Positions 1-8,251 of a DNA stretch of 64,000 nt are shown in pieces (the stretch's first letter is position 1; the number at the start of each line of letters is the position of its first letter). Under the pieces are notes generated by a model, which had not been told where the DNA came from, did no database searches, and saw only the letters and a program-made list of their open reading frames with translations. A program made the translations under genes and the position numbers. Location of the stretch: assembly GCF_019429525.1 (NCBI RefSeq), contig NZ_JAHXZL010000003.1:372001-436000 (forward strand). Direction: 5' to 3'. The stretch comes from Sphingomonas folli (lineage in GTDB: Bacteria; Pseudomonadota; Alphaproteobacteria; Sphingomonadales; Sphingomonadaceae).

Positions 1-581
1 GACGTGCGGCGATACATCGCGGCGAAGGTCGCGCGCACGTCCGCCGCGAGCGCGCCCGCAGCAGCGCCGGCGTGCTCGCGGTGATAGAGCCAGTAGTCGA
101 ACTGCCCGGCTGGATGAAGGTCGACCGGGTAGAGCCTGCGGTTCACCGTCGCGATCATGTTCTCGACCGTCGCGCCGCGAGCGAAATACGGCACGCAGAG
201 AGCCGCGACCGCTCGACATCGTTCGGGATGATGCGCCGCGATCGACCACACCGGCGCGCACCCCCAATCGTGCCCGACCCAGATCGCCGGCTCGGCGCCC
301 AGCGCATCGTGCAGCTCGAGCAGGTCGGCGGTTATCTCGCGAACCGCGTAGTCGGCCACGCGCGTCGGAACCGAGGAGGCTCCATAGCCGCGCATGTCCG
401 GGGCAACGCATCGGTATCCTGCGGCGGCGAAATGGCGCAGCTGATGCTCCCAGATGATGCCAAGCTCGGGCCAGCCGTGGACGAAGATCATCAGCGGCCC
501 CTCGGCCGATCCCGCCTCGATCCATGCCGTGCGATGACGCGGTGTCTCACAGACCCCGCCGCGGAACCGATCAGCCACCAT
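1..581 (-). CDS. alpha/beta hydrolase, epoxide-hydrolase-like (3' end outside window)
   Basis: The frame opens with ATG at 581 and runs off the window start, giving about 193 residues. HGWP near residues 35-38 is the HGxP oxyanion motif, and GHDWG near 103-107 carries the nucleophile Asp expected of epoxide hydrolases and related dehalogenase-type hydrolases. The catalytic His and acid lie outside the window. It starts 1 bp after the stop of the DUF1330 gene, so the two are almost certainly co-transcribed. The likely role is cytosolic hydrolysis of an epoxide or ester; the substrate is unknown. Confidence 0.85.
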   Translation of the reverse strand, partial: MVADRFRGGVCETPRHRTAWIEAGSAEGPLMIFVHGWPELGIIWEHQLRHFAAAGYRCVAPDMRGYGASSVPTRVADYAVREITADLLELHDALGAEPAIWVGHDWGCAPVWSIAAHHPERCRAVAALCVPYFARGATVENMIATVNRRLYPVDLHPAGQFDYWLYHREHAGAAAGALAADVRATFAAMYRRT

Positions 582-582
582 G

Positions 583-999
583 TCAGCGGTCCTTGGTGGC
601 GATGAAACGCCAGTCGGCGAGCACGGCAAAGCGATGCGGCTTGGCGTGCTGGACGTAGGTGTCGCTGACAAGAATGCGGCGCAGATCAGCGTATCCGGCG
701 TAGCGCACGACCACGATCTCGTCCCAATCGTCGTCCGGGCCGACCAGGAGACCGGCAAGGCGCGTGCCGGCGTAGACGAGCTCCGGCGCGATGCCGAGCT
801 CCTCGGCGGCCCGCCGGAAGCCGCCGACGTATCCTTGGTAATATCCGCTCCGCGAGTCCGGTCGCGCGCCCTCGAAGCCAGCGGGATAGTCGGGCGTCTC
901 ACGAAAGCGAAGCAGGTTCACCATGACGACAGGTCCGTCGCCGATCGCGCGCGCGGCCTCAACCAACCGGCGATCTTCGAGTTCGAGGTTCGGGTTCAT
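583..999 (-). CDS. DUF1330 domain protein
   Basis: 138 residues. The N-terminal segment with VVMVNLLRF and the later WDEIVVVRY resemble DUF1330 proteins, small dimeric ferredoxin-like alpha/beta-barrel proteins related to the ABM/EthD fold. The frame is open further upstream to 1206, but AAGGAG lies 7 nt before the ATG at 999 (4 nt before one at 1002), so this start is preferred. It is the first gene of a two-gene unit with the epoxide-hydrolase-like gene and is divergent from the LysR gene at 1085. The LysR protein may control it, which is inference from position. Confidence 0.75.
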   Translation of the reverse strand: MNPNLELEDRRLVEAARAIGDGPVVMVNLLRFRETPDYPAGFEGARPDSRSGYYQGYVGGFRRAAEELGIAPELVYAGTRLAGLLVGPDDDWDEIVVVRYAGYADLRRILVSDTYVQHAKPHRFAVLADWRFIATKDR

Positions 1000-1084
1000 C
1001 ATCTCGCTCCTTGTTGATCGGGAGACCATCGCCATGTGCGGAGCGATTGTGTAGAGCCGGTCCGAGCAGGACGGAGTTGCCACC

Positions 1085-2029
1085 GTGTCCACACCGCCCT
1101 CGTTCCAGCGCCTCATCAACCTGCTGCATTTCGCGCGCGTGGTGGACGCCGGATCATTCGCCGAGGCCGCCCGCCGCGCGGGGACGACGACGTCGGCGTT
1201 GTCCAAGGCTGTCTCGCGGTTCGAGCAGGCGCACGGGGTCCGCCTGCTTCACCGGACCACCCATGCGATCTCGCTCACGCCCGAGGGCGAGCGGCTGCTC
1301 GACGGTACGCGCGATCTTCTGCGTGAGGCGGAGCGGCTCGAGGCAGTGCTTGACCGCGCCTCTGCCAGCGGCGCGGGCGGGCGTATTCGGCTGAGCGCAC
1401 CCGCGTCGCTGATCCGCGCGCGACTGGCGCGGCAGATGCCGAGGCTGCTGCGCGCGAACCCGGACATAGAGCTGGAGCTGAAGGCCGACGACGGCACGCT
1501 CGATCTCGCCGCCGAGGGGATCGACATAGCGATCAGGCTCGGCCCCCTCGAGGGCCAGCCCGGGGTCGTCGCCATGCCGCTCGGCAGCTCGCCGTCGGTG
1601 CTGTGCGCGACGCCTCGCTACGTCGAACTGGTCGGCGCGCCGCACTCGCCCGCCGACCTCGACTCACACAAACAGATCGGCTTTCGTGATCCCGCCAGCG
1701 GACGACTGCTCGCGTGGCACTTCACCGACCCCGCGACCGGGACGGCGATCCGGCACCTGCCCCGCCCGCGCATCGTGGTGGAGGACATGAGCGCGATCTG
1801 GTCGATGATGCGCACGGGGCTCGGCCTCGCCTGGTTACCCGCCTGGGTCGGGCTGGCGGACCTGCGCGACGGTCGCATCGTCGAGCTGCTGCGCGACTGG
1901 CGCGGCCCGGCAACCGCGATGCATGCCGTCCGGCTCGACCGTCGGTACACGCCGATCCGCATCAGACGGCTGCTCGACGACCTGCGCGAGGCCGCTCGCG
2001 AATGGCACGTCGACGACGATCGGTCGTGA
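1085..2029 (+). CDS. LysR-family transcriptional regulator
   Basis: 314 residues with a GTG start preceded by GGAG at 8 nt spacing. The N-terminal winged helix-turn-helix (about residues 6-66) has the FAEAARRAGTTTSALSKAVSRFE pattern, read in short pieces as A-A-R-R-A-G then S-A-L-S-K. A periplasmic-binding-protein-like effector domain follows (about 95-300) with the usual SAPASLIRARL start. It is divergent from the DUF1330 and hydrolase pair, the classic arrangement for a LysR regulator and its target. The effector is unknown. Confidence 0.9.
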   Translation: MSTPPSFQRLINLLHFARVVDAGSFAEAARRAGTTTSALSKAVSRFEQAHGVRLLHRTTHAISLTPEGERLLDGTRDLLREAERLEAVLDRASASGAGGRIRLSAPASLIRARLARQMPRLLRANPDIELELKADDGTLDLAAEGIDIAIRLGPLEGQPGVVAMPLGSSPSVLCATPRYVELVGAPHSPADLDSHKQIGFRDPASGRLLAWHFTDPATGTAIRHLPRPRIVVEDMSAIWSMMRTGLGLAWLPAWVGLADLRDGRIVELLRDWRGPATAMHAVRLDRRYTPIRIRRLLDDLREAAREWHVDDDRS

Positions 2030-2131
2030 CGCCTTATCGATCTGCGATGAAGCTGAGTCCTGGCATCGATGGGACGGAGCCGCGCTCGATCACCGCGCCG
2101 CGCCACGTCGGTCGCGCGCGCCTCATCCCTC

Positions 2132-3381
2132 TCAGGACGACCGCAGGCGCCGGTCGATCTCGCGACAGGCCAGCGCGGTGATCGCGCAGGCGAGCGGCAC
2201 CAGCAGCAGCCCGATCGACAGCCCGCGCCCCCAGCCCGCCGCCGCGACCGAGTCGCTGACGGCGCCGACGAGCAGAGGGGCCAGTGCCGGCCCGAAGAGC
2301 CCCGATGCGACCAGCGCGAGGCTCGACGCGGTCGCCTCTCGGCCCTCCCCCGCCACGCGATGCGCCGCCCCGAAGGCGTAAGGCAAGGTGAAGGCGAAGG
2401 CGAACATCGCCGGGGTCAGCAGCGCGCGAGCGCACGTTGTGGTACGAACAGCGCCGCCGCGGTCGTCGCCGCCGCCAGCGCGAAGGCGCGCGCTGGCGCA
2501 CGCAGCAGCGCTTCCCCGCCCGCGCGGGACGCCGCGTCGAAGCCGCGTCCGCCCAGCACCGTCCCGACGATGCCGAGCCCGCCTTGCAGCAGACCGAAGG
2601 CGAGCCCCGCCTGGGTGGCGGTCAGCGCGTGCGCGCGGATCAGAAAGGTCGCAGCGAAGGCGTAGAAGGGCGCCGAGGCGAAGCCGATCGCGATCGCGGC
2701 GAGCAGCACCGCGCGGAAGGCGGGGATGGCCAGCAACCCACGGGTCGCCGCGGCGAAGCCCCTGGCGCCATCCGCCGTGCCGGCCGCGGACGCGACGCCC
2801 GCCGCCGCATAGACGAGCGGGCCCGCGATCGCGCCGAGTGCACCGGCGCCGAGCAGCACGAGCCGCCAGCCATAGGCCTCGCTCAACGCGCCGCCCGCGG
2901 CGAAGCCAGCCATCGTGCCGAGCGGGATGCCCATCGAGAAGATCCCGATCGCCAGGCCACGACGTTCCGGCCCCAGCCGGCGCGCGATCAGCGCGTGGCT
3001 CGACGGGATCGCGCCCGCCTCGCCGAGCGCGACGCCGAAGCGGCTTGCCGCCAGCGTGGCGAAGCCCGTCGCCAGCCCGCCAAGCGCGGTCATCGCGCTC
3101 CATACCAGGCTGCACGCCAGCAGTACCGCACGCGGCGAGCCGCGATCGGCCAGCCGCGCCATCGGCAGCGACAGCAGCGCGTAGCACACCGCGAAAGCAA
3201 GCCCGGTGACCAGACCGATCTGGGTGTCGCTCAGCCCCAACTCGCCGCGGATCGCCTCGGCAAGGATGAAGGGCAGCATGCGGTCGATCTGCGCGACGAG
3301 GCTGACCAGGAACAGCGCGCCGAGCAGCAGCGCGGCGCGATGTCCGGTGAGCGCGGCGGCGGAAGCGGGCTCAGCCGACAT
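2132..3381 (-). pseudogene. MFS transporter with a frameshift near 2430
   Basis: The first frame (3381 to about 2430) encodes a normal MFS N-terminal part: MSAEPASAAA, ten or so membrane segments, and the DRGSPR loop after helix 2. It then reads into a stop at 2416. The rest of the last helices (PAMFAFAFTLPYAFG onward to LRSS) continues in another frame and ends at 2132. The phase change fits loss of 1 nt or gain of 2 nt around 2425-2445. Joined, the product is about 415 residues, normal for the family. The start overlaps the SDR stop by 11 bp. A sequencing error cannot be excluded. Confidence 0.75.
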
Positions 3382-4321
3382 GCGCGATCGCTCGGGCGGG
3401 CGTCGCCGCGTCGAAGCGGACGCCGGTGAGTTCCTCAGAGACGGTCCAGAGCCGTGCCGCGACCGCGGTATCGAGCGCACGCGGCGGGAAGCTGGCGTCC
3501 GTGGGATAACCGCGCAGCCCGGCGAAACCGTCCGGGCCGTAATAGCCGCCCGCCCGCGCGCCCGGCGCGGTCGCGGCGTATAGCGTCGGCAACGCGCCGC
3601 GTGCGACCGGCTGGAACAAGAACGGCATCCAGGAGCGGATCCGGCCCTGGATGCTGCGAGCACCGGCGCCGTTGTGGATCAGATCCGTCCGCGAGATACC
3701 GGGATGCGCCGCTAGGCTGGTCACCCCCCAGCCGCCCGCGTCACTGCGGCGCTGTAGCTCGAGCGCGAACAGCAGGTTGGCGAGCTTGGACTGAGCGTAG
3801 CGAGCCATCGGATCGTAGGCGCGCTCGGCCTGGAGGTCGTCGAAGTCGATCCGGCCGCGCGGTGCGGCGATGCTCGATACCGAGACGACGCGCGGCGCGC
3901 GACCGCGGCGAAGCAGCGGCAGCAGCGCCGCGGTCAGCGCGACATGGCCAAGATAGTTGGTGCCGAACTGCAGCTCGAAGCCGTCGCTGGTGAGCAGGCG
4001 TCGCGGCGGCACCATGACCGCGGCATTGTTGACAAGCAGATCGAGTCGCCCGACCTGCGCCTCGACGCGCCCGGCGCAGGCGGCGACCGAGGCGAGATCG
4101 GCGAGGTCGCAGCGCTCGAACCGCACCGCGGCACCGGGCGCCTCGCGCCGGATGCGGGCGATCGCGGCGGCACCCTTGGCAGGGTCGCGCCCGGCGACGA
4201 TCGTGTCACACCCGGCGCGGGCAAGCTCGAGCGCATCCTCGAGACCCAGCCCGCCGGTGCCGGTCACCAGCGCGATGCGGCCGTGTTGCGGGGGAAGGTC
4301 GGACGTGGTCCAGCGCGCCAT
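3371..4321 (-). CDS. short-chain dehydrogenase/reductase, retinol-dehydrogenase-like
   Basis: 316 residues with an extended N-terminus and C-terminus typical of the WWOX/retinol-dehydrogenase-like SDR branch. The Rossmann glycine motif TGTGGLG is at about 20-26, LVNNAAVM gives the NNAG-type motif, and YAQSK supplies the catalytic Tyr and Lys. GGAG stands 7 nt before the ATG. It is upstream of and overlaps the MFS gene by 11 bp, so the two were one transcript. NAD(P)-dependent oxidation or reduction of an alcohol/ketone is expected; the substrate is not evident. Confidence 0.88.
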   Translation of the reverse strand: MARWTTSDLPPQHGRIALVTGTGGLGLEDALELARAGCDTIVAGRDPAKGAAAIARIRREAPGAAVRFERCDLADLASVAACAGRVEAQVGRLDLLVNNAAVMVPPRRLLTSDGFELQFGTNYLGHVALTAALLPLLRRGRAPRVVSVSSIAAPRGRIDFDDLQAERAYDPMARYAQSKLANLLFALELQRRSDAGGWGVTSLAAHPGISRTDLIHNGAGARSIQGRIRSWMPFLFQPVARGALPTLYAATAPGARAGGYYGPDGFAGLRGYPTDASFPPRALDTAVAARLWTVSEELTGVRFDAATPARAIAHVG

Positions 4322-4615
4322 GAGGGTCTCCGTCGGTAAGTGAGGACGACGGTCAACCTAGGCGCACCGCCCTCTGGCTCCATGCCGGATGCCGGGAATT
4401 TCCTGCCCGATCCTCCATCGGCTCACGGTTCCTCGCGCGAGATGTCGGCCTGACCAAGAAGCGGTCACTCACGGCGCCGTGCCCGCCTCCCAACGTCGGT
4501 TGCCCATTCATCTCGACAGCTGACATGCTTGACGCGCCGCAAGGCCGCTGGGCTGGTCGGGTTCTGGGAACACGCGATCATCATGAAAGGCGGCGGTCGC
4601 GTCGGCATTGAGCGA
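4322..4615. other. intergenic region with one dispersed-repeat copy
   Basis: About 290 bp upstream of the SDR with no credible gene. It holds one copy of the dispersed intergenic repeat (4451-4521) and the SDR promoter region. Immediately to its right begins the cluster of gene remnants. Confidence 0.5.
4451..4521 (+). repeat. dispersed intergenic repeat, copy 1
   Basis: Carries AAGAAGCGGTCACTC, then GCCCGCCTCCC about 15 nt on, then CATTCATCTCG. The same three blocks in the same order occur at 14342, 14624, 31638, 33844 and 58455, with partial copies elsewhere. Confidence 0.55.
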
Positions 4616-4948
4616 TTACTTTCGGTCGAGCCGTCGATCGAGGAAGTCGTCGATCAGTGCGGCGATCTCGGCACATCGCGTGTGCAGCGCGAAATGGCCG
4701 GCATCGAGCAGGTGTATCTCCGCGTCGGGCACGTCGCGCGCGTGTGCCTCGGCACCGGCAGGTAGGAAGAAGGCGTCGTGCCGGCCCCACGCCGCCAGCA
4801 GCGGCGGCCGGTGCCGGCGCAGATATGCTTGAAATTCAGGGTATCGGGCGACGTTCGAGCGGTAGTCGAGGATCAGATCGAGCTGGATCTCGATCGCGTC
4901 CGCGCGCTCGAGGAAATGTTGGTCGAGCAGCCACTGGTCCGGCGCCAC
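4616..4948 (-). pseudogene. alpha/beta hydrolase, C-terminal remnant
   Basis: The 110-residue frame aligns only with the last third of an alpha/beta hydrolase: APDQW, then LDLILDYRSNV, then WGRHDAFF with the acid residue, then LLDAGHFALH with the catalytic His. The nucleophile half is missing, and an in-frame stop lies four codons upstream of the GTG at 4948. It abuts, head to head, the FAD-monooxygenase remnant that starts at about 4949, so both lost their 5' parts at the same breakpoint. No function is expected. Confidence 0.8.
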
Positions 4949-5260
4949 CGTGCCCTCTCATCGGCCGCAGCGCTCCAGATCTGCCCCTCGCGGGCGGCGG
5001 GAGGTTGAACGAGGCGCTCCGCACCGGGCACGCTCTCTTGGTCCTTCTCGGTAGCGCCGTGCCGTCACACGGACTGGCCGGAACGTATGACGGGCTCGCC
5101 TGTGTCGCCGCCGACTCGCTGCGCGATCCCGAAGTCGCCGCCCTTCTCGTGCGCCCGGATGGCTTCATCGCCTGGGCAGGTCCCAGGAGTGAGCGCGCCG
5201 GCTTAGCGCGGTGCGCCGCTCGCCTGGCCGGTCTACAGTCTAGGCCAGCGAGCGACATCT
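4949..5260 (+). pseudogene. FAD-dependent aromatic monooxygenase, C-terminal remnant
   Basis: The plus-strand frame reads PLIGRSAPDLPL, GRLNEALRTG, ALLVLLGSA and LLVRPDGFIAWAG. This is the thioredoxin-like C-terminal domain of PCP-hydroxylase/MhpA-type flavoprotein monooxygenases. The FAD-binding and substrate domains (about 400 residues) are absent, and recognisable homology begins right at 4949. The open frame extends to 5358 but the last 30 or so codons look non-homologous. Confidence 0.72.
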
Positions 5261-5354
5261 CGCCGGCAAAAACCGGAACGAAGGTCGGGGTCGGAGGCGC
5301 AGGACGCGACCGACGTCGAACCTCTGTCGTGCCGCGGTTGGGTCCAAGAACGGG

Positions 5355-5699
5355 CTAGAAATGCCGCGGCGCGAGGTGGAGCAGCAGCGCGGTGGCCGCG
5401 GCGCCGACCAGCGCCGCCGCGAGCAGCAGCACCGCGAACCAGCCGAGCGCGCGCGCCGCGAGCCGCCTGCCCGCGGCCTGCTCGGCGGCGCGCCTCACCC
5501 CGGTGACGAGCAGCGAGAAGACCAGCGGCACCACCGTCACAGTCAGCGAACCGAGCCACAATCGGCCGACCGGCTTGGCCACACTGGCGGCCGCGGGTGC
5601 CGCCGCGCTGCCCGCCGGCAGCGCACCCGCGACCACCCCAGCGCCAGCCCGGCGAGGGTTTGCGCCGAGGGGCCGCTCAGCACGCGGGTGTGATTTCAT
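5355..5699 (-). pseudogene. dicarboxylate/amino-acid:cation symporter, N-terminal remnant
   Basis: 114 residues starting at ATG 5699. RPLGANPRRAGAG, VGRLWLGSLTVTVVPLVFS and LLVTGV are the first two membrane segments of the DAACS (GltP/DctA) family. The frame stops after LLLHLAPRHF, so about 300 residues including all transport motifs are missing. It lies 20 bp downstream of the PaiB-like gene and was probably the last gene of that operon before the rearrangement at 4949-5355. Confidence 0.78.
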
Positions 5700-5719
5700 A
5701 CGATGGGGCAGGGGCGCGG

Positions 5720-6304
5720 TCAGCTCGCGTCGTCGGGGCGGTTCCTTCGCATGGCCGCGACCAGCGCCGCGTCGGCGTGCCCGGCGACGATCTCGGCGAA
5801 GGTCGCCGCGCGCTCGTTCTGGCCCAGCTTGAACTGCGGCTCGCACGAGACGATCCGCGCGCGGAAGGCGACGACATGGCGCGCGAGCTCGTCGAAGCGC
5901 GCGCCCATCTGCTCGGGTCGCCACCCGCCCGCGGGCTCGAGCTGCGCGGCGAGGCGGCGCAGCGCGTCCTCGGTCTCCTCCGGCACGAAGGCGAGCGTGG
6001 CGACGATCCGCAGCGCGGCATAGTTCCACGTCGCGCCCCAGGTCGGGTTCGAGACCAGCCGCGGCGAGACATAGCCCTCGGGACCGCGGAACAGGATCAG
6101 CGCGCGCGGGTCGCGCTCGAACGCGGCGACCTGCGGGTTGCGGCGGGGGTAATGGCCGACCAGCGCCACCGGCCTGCCGTCCGCGTCACACTCGGCGATG
6201 AGTGGGAGCAAGGTGGCGTCGCGGTCGTCCGACACCACCCAGGCGAGCGGGTGGTCGTGGATCAGCGCGCCGATCTCGTCCGGCGAGAGCGGGACGAAGC
6301 TCAC
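5720..6304 (-). CDS. FMN-binding negative transcriptional regulator, PaiB-like
   Basis: 194 residues. HPLAWVVS, LLPLIAE, LVGHYPRRNPQ, FRGPEGYVSP and NPTWGATWNYAAL are hallmarks of the PaiB/FMN_bind_2 family, split-barrel FMN-binding proteins. The chosen GTG start at 6304 overlaps the esterase stop by 4 bp (GTGA), implying translational coupling. B. subtilis PaiB affects protease and sporulation genes; its function in proteobacteria is not established. Confidence 0.85.
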   Translation of the reverse strand: MSFVPLSPDEIGALIHDHPLAWVVSDDRDATLLPLIAECDADGRPVALVGHYPRRNPQVAAFERDPRALILFRGPEGYVSPRLVSNPTWGATWNYAALRIVATLAFVPEETEDALRRLAAQLEPAGGWRPEQMGARFDELARHVVAFRARIVSCEPQFKLGQNERAATFAEIVAGHADAALVAAMRRNRPDDAS

Positions 6305-7272
6305 GCCGGCGCGCGCCGCAGCACCGCCGCGAGCCAGCGCGCGGCGTCGTCGAACGCCGCGTCGGCCAGCGGCGAGACCGATACGGCCTCGAGGAAGCTG
6401 TGCGTCGCGCCGGGGTAGACGCACGCCTCGACCGCGACCCCGGCGGCGTGGAGCCGCTCCGCCATGGCGCGGTTGCAGTCGGCGAGGATGTCGCACTCGG
6501 GGATCGTCACGAAGGTCGGCGGCAGGCCGGTCAGTTCGGCGCGCGCGGGGACCACCAGCGGGTCGTCGAGCGTCGCGGGTTCGCCGGCATAGTCGCGCCA
6601 GAACTGGTCCATCTCCGCGATCGTCAGCATATAGGCGGGGCCGTCGTAGCGCGCGTAGCTCCGGGTCGGCGCGGGATCGAAGGCGCCGTAGTTGAGCAGC
6701 AGCGCGGCGGGCAGCGGCTTGCCGAGCTCGCGGAGGCGCAGACTCGTCGCGACCGCGAGATTGCCGCCGGCCGAATCACCGCCCACCGCGATCCGCTCCG
6801 CGGCGATGCCGTGCGCGGCCGCCTCGTCGCGCAACTGGCGATAGGCCGCGACCACCTCGTCGAGCGCGACCGGGAAGCGCACCTCGGGCGACAGGCTATA
6901 GTCGATCCCGACCACCACCACGTCGGCGCGCGCGGCATATTCGCGCATCAGCCGGTCGTGCGTGTCGATGCTGAACATCGTCCAGCCGCCGCCGTGGACG
7001 TACAGCAGCGCCGGGCGTGGCGCCGTGCTTCCGCCGGGATAATGGAAGCGCGCGCGGCAGCCGGCGAGCGTGCCGTCGCGCGTCTCGGCCATGGCCGGCC
7101 CGCCAGCGCGCCACGGCGCGCGCACCACCTCCGCGGCGGCGCGGCGCTCGGGCAGCGGCAGCGCGGCGAAGTCGGAGAACTGGCCGTAGCCGTGATTGAG
7201 CGCGACGACGAAGCGGCGGATGTCGGGATCGACGTCGTCGTGCGCGGCGAGCGCCTCGGTGGTGAGAGTCAT
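6301..7272 (-). CDS. alpha/beta hydrolase fold esterase (HSL family)
   Basis: 323 residues from ATG 7272, preceded by GAGGAG. HGGGW is the hormone-sensitive-lipase oxyanion motif and GDSAG carries the catalytic Ser. ECDILAD supplies the acid and GATHSF the His. A carboxylesterase acting on short or medium acyl esters is the family norm. No signal peptide, so cytosolic. It sits between AraC and PaiB genes in an operon headed by a TonB-dependent receptor, suggesting it acts on the imported compound. Confidence 0.88.
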   Translation of the reverse strand: MTLTTEALAAHDDVDPDIRRFVVALNHGYGQFSDFAALPLPERRAAAEVVRAPWRAGGPAMAETRDGTLAGCRARFHYPGGSTAPRPALLYVHGGGWTMFSIDTHDRLMREYAARADVVVVGIDYSLSPEVRFPVALDEVVAAYRQLRDEAAAHGIAAERIAVGGDSAGGNLAVATSLRLRELGKPLPAALLLNYGAFDPAPTRSYARYDGPAYMLTIAEMDQFWRDYAGEPATLDDPLVVPARAELTGLPPTFVTIPECDILADCNRAMAERLHAAGVAVEACVYPGATHSFLEAVSVSPLADAAFDDAARWLAAVLRRAPA

Positions 7273-7399
7273 GCGTCCTGCTCCTCGCGCGGGCGCTGGC
7301 GGCCCGTTGCGCCGTCCCGTTCTCGCCCGCCGCTGTCGCACGGCTCGCCGCCTCCGGCCCCTATCCGCCCGGGCCGATCATGCGCGCGCGCGGGCCGAG

Positions 7400-8251
7400 T
7401 CACGGCAGCGCGTAGAGGCTGGGCGGTACGCCATAGGCGCGGCGGAACATCGCGGTGAAGGCGCTGGGGCTGTCATAGCCGACGTCGAACGCGATCGTCG
7501 TGACGGAGCGCCCCGCCGCCATCAGCGAGAGCGCCTCCATCAGCCGCACCTGCTGCCGCCACACCGCCAAGCCCATCCCGGTCTCGCGCTTGAACGCCCG
7601 CGTGAAGGTGCGCCGCCCCATCCCCGCGATGCGCGCCCAATCGTCGACGTCGCGGTCGTCCGCCGGATGGGCGAGGATCGCGCGGCAGACCCGCAGCAGG
7701 CGCGCGTCGGCGGGCATCACCGCGCCATAGGGTGCCAGCGGCATGGCGGCGATCTCGTCGAGCAGCACCGCCACGATGCGCCCGGCGTGGCCGTCCGCGT
7801 CATAGTCGGCGCCGAAAGAAACGACCTTGAGGATCAGGGCCTTTAGGAAGTCGCTCACCTCGATCACGCGGCACGGCGGCGGATCGGGGTAGAGCGCCGG
7901 GTCGACGTAGAGCGTGCGCAGCGACACCGGGCCGCGGCACGACACCTCGTGGCGCTGCCCCGCCGGAAGCCACAAGGCGCGCTGCGGCGGCACGACGAAG
8001 CTCGTCGCCGGCGTCTCCACCGACATCACGCCCGAGCAGGCGTACAGCACCTGGATCCAGTCGTGCGCGTGCATCGGGTCGACGAAGCCCGCGCCATATT
8101 CGTCGGTGAGCCCGCGCACCGGCTGCGCCGCGCGGCCGCTCGGCCCACTCACGATGCTGGCTGGTCCATCGTAGCGAAGCTGCCACGCACGCCGCGGCTG
8201 GACAAGCCCGCGGCGCGAACCCGCGGCAACGGCGGCCGCCCCGCCTGTCAC
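7400..8251 (-). CDS. AraC-family transcriptional regulator with N-terminal cupin
   Basis: 283 residues with a GTG start. The cupin-like sensor (about 60-135) includes MHAHDWIQVLYA and WLPAGQRHEV. The C-terminal double helix-turn-helix includes DVDDWARIAGMGRRTFTRAF and the second-HTH signature IAFDVGYDSPSAF. GTGA overlaps the receptor stop at 8248-8251, so it is co-translated with the receptor and probably controls it. The ligand is likely the imported compound or its product, which is inference. Confidence 0.9.
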   Translation of the reverse strand: MTGGAAAVAAGSRRGLVQPRRAWQLRYDGPASIVSGPSGRAAQPVRGLTDEYGAGFVDPMHAHDWIQVLYACSGVMSVETPATSFVVPPQRALWLPAGQRHEVSCRGPVSLRTLYVDPALYPDPPPCRVIEVSDFLKALILKVVSFGADYDADGHAGRIVAVLLDEIAAMPLAPYGAVMPADARLLRVCRAILAHPADDRDVDDWARIAGMGRRTFTRAFKRETGMGLAVWRQQVRLMEALSLMAAGRSVTTIAFDVGYDSPSAFTAMFRRAYGVPPSLYALP

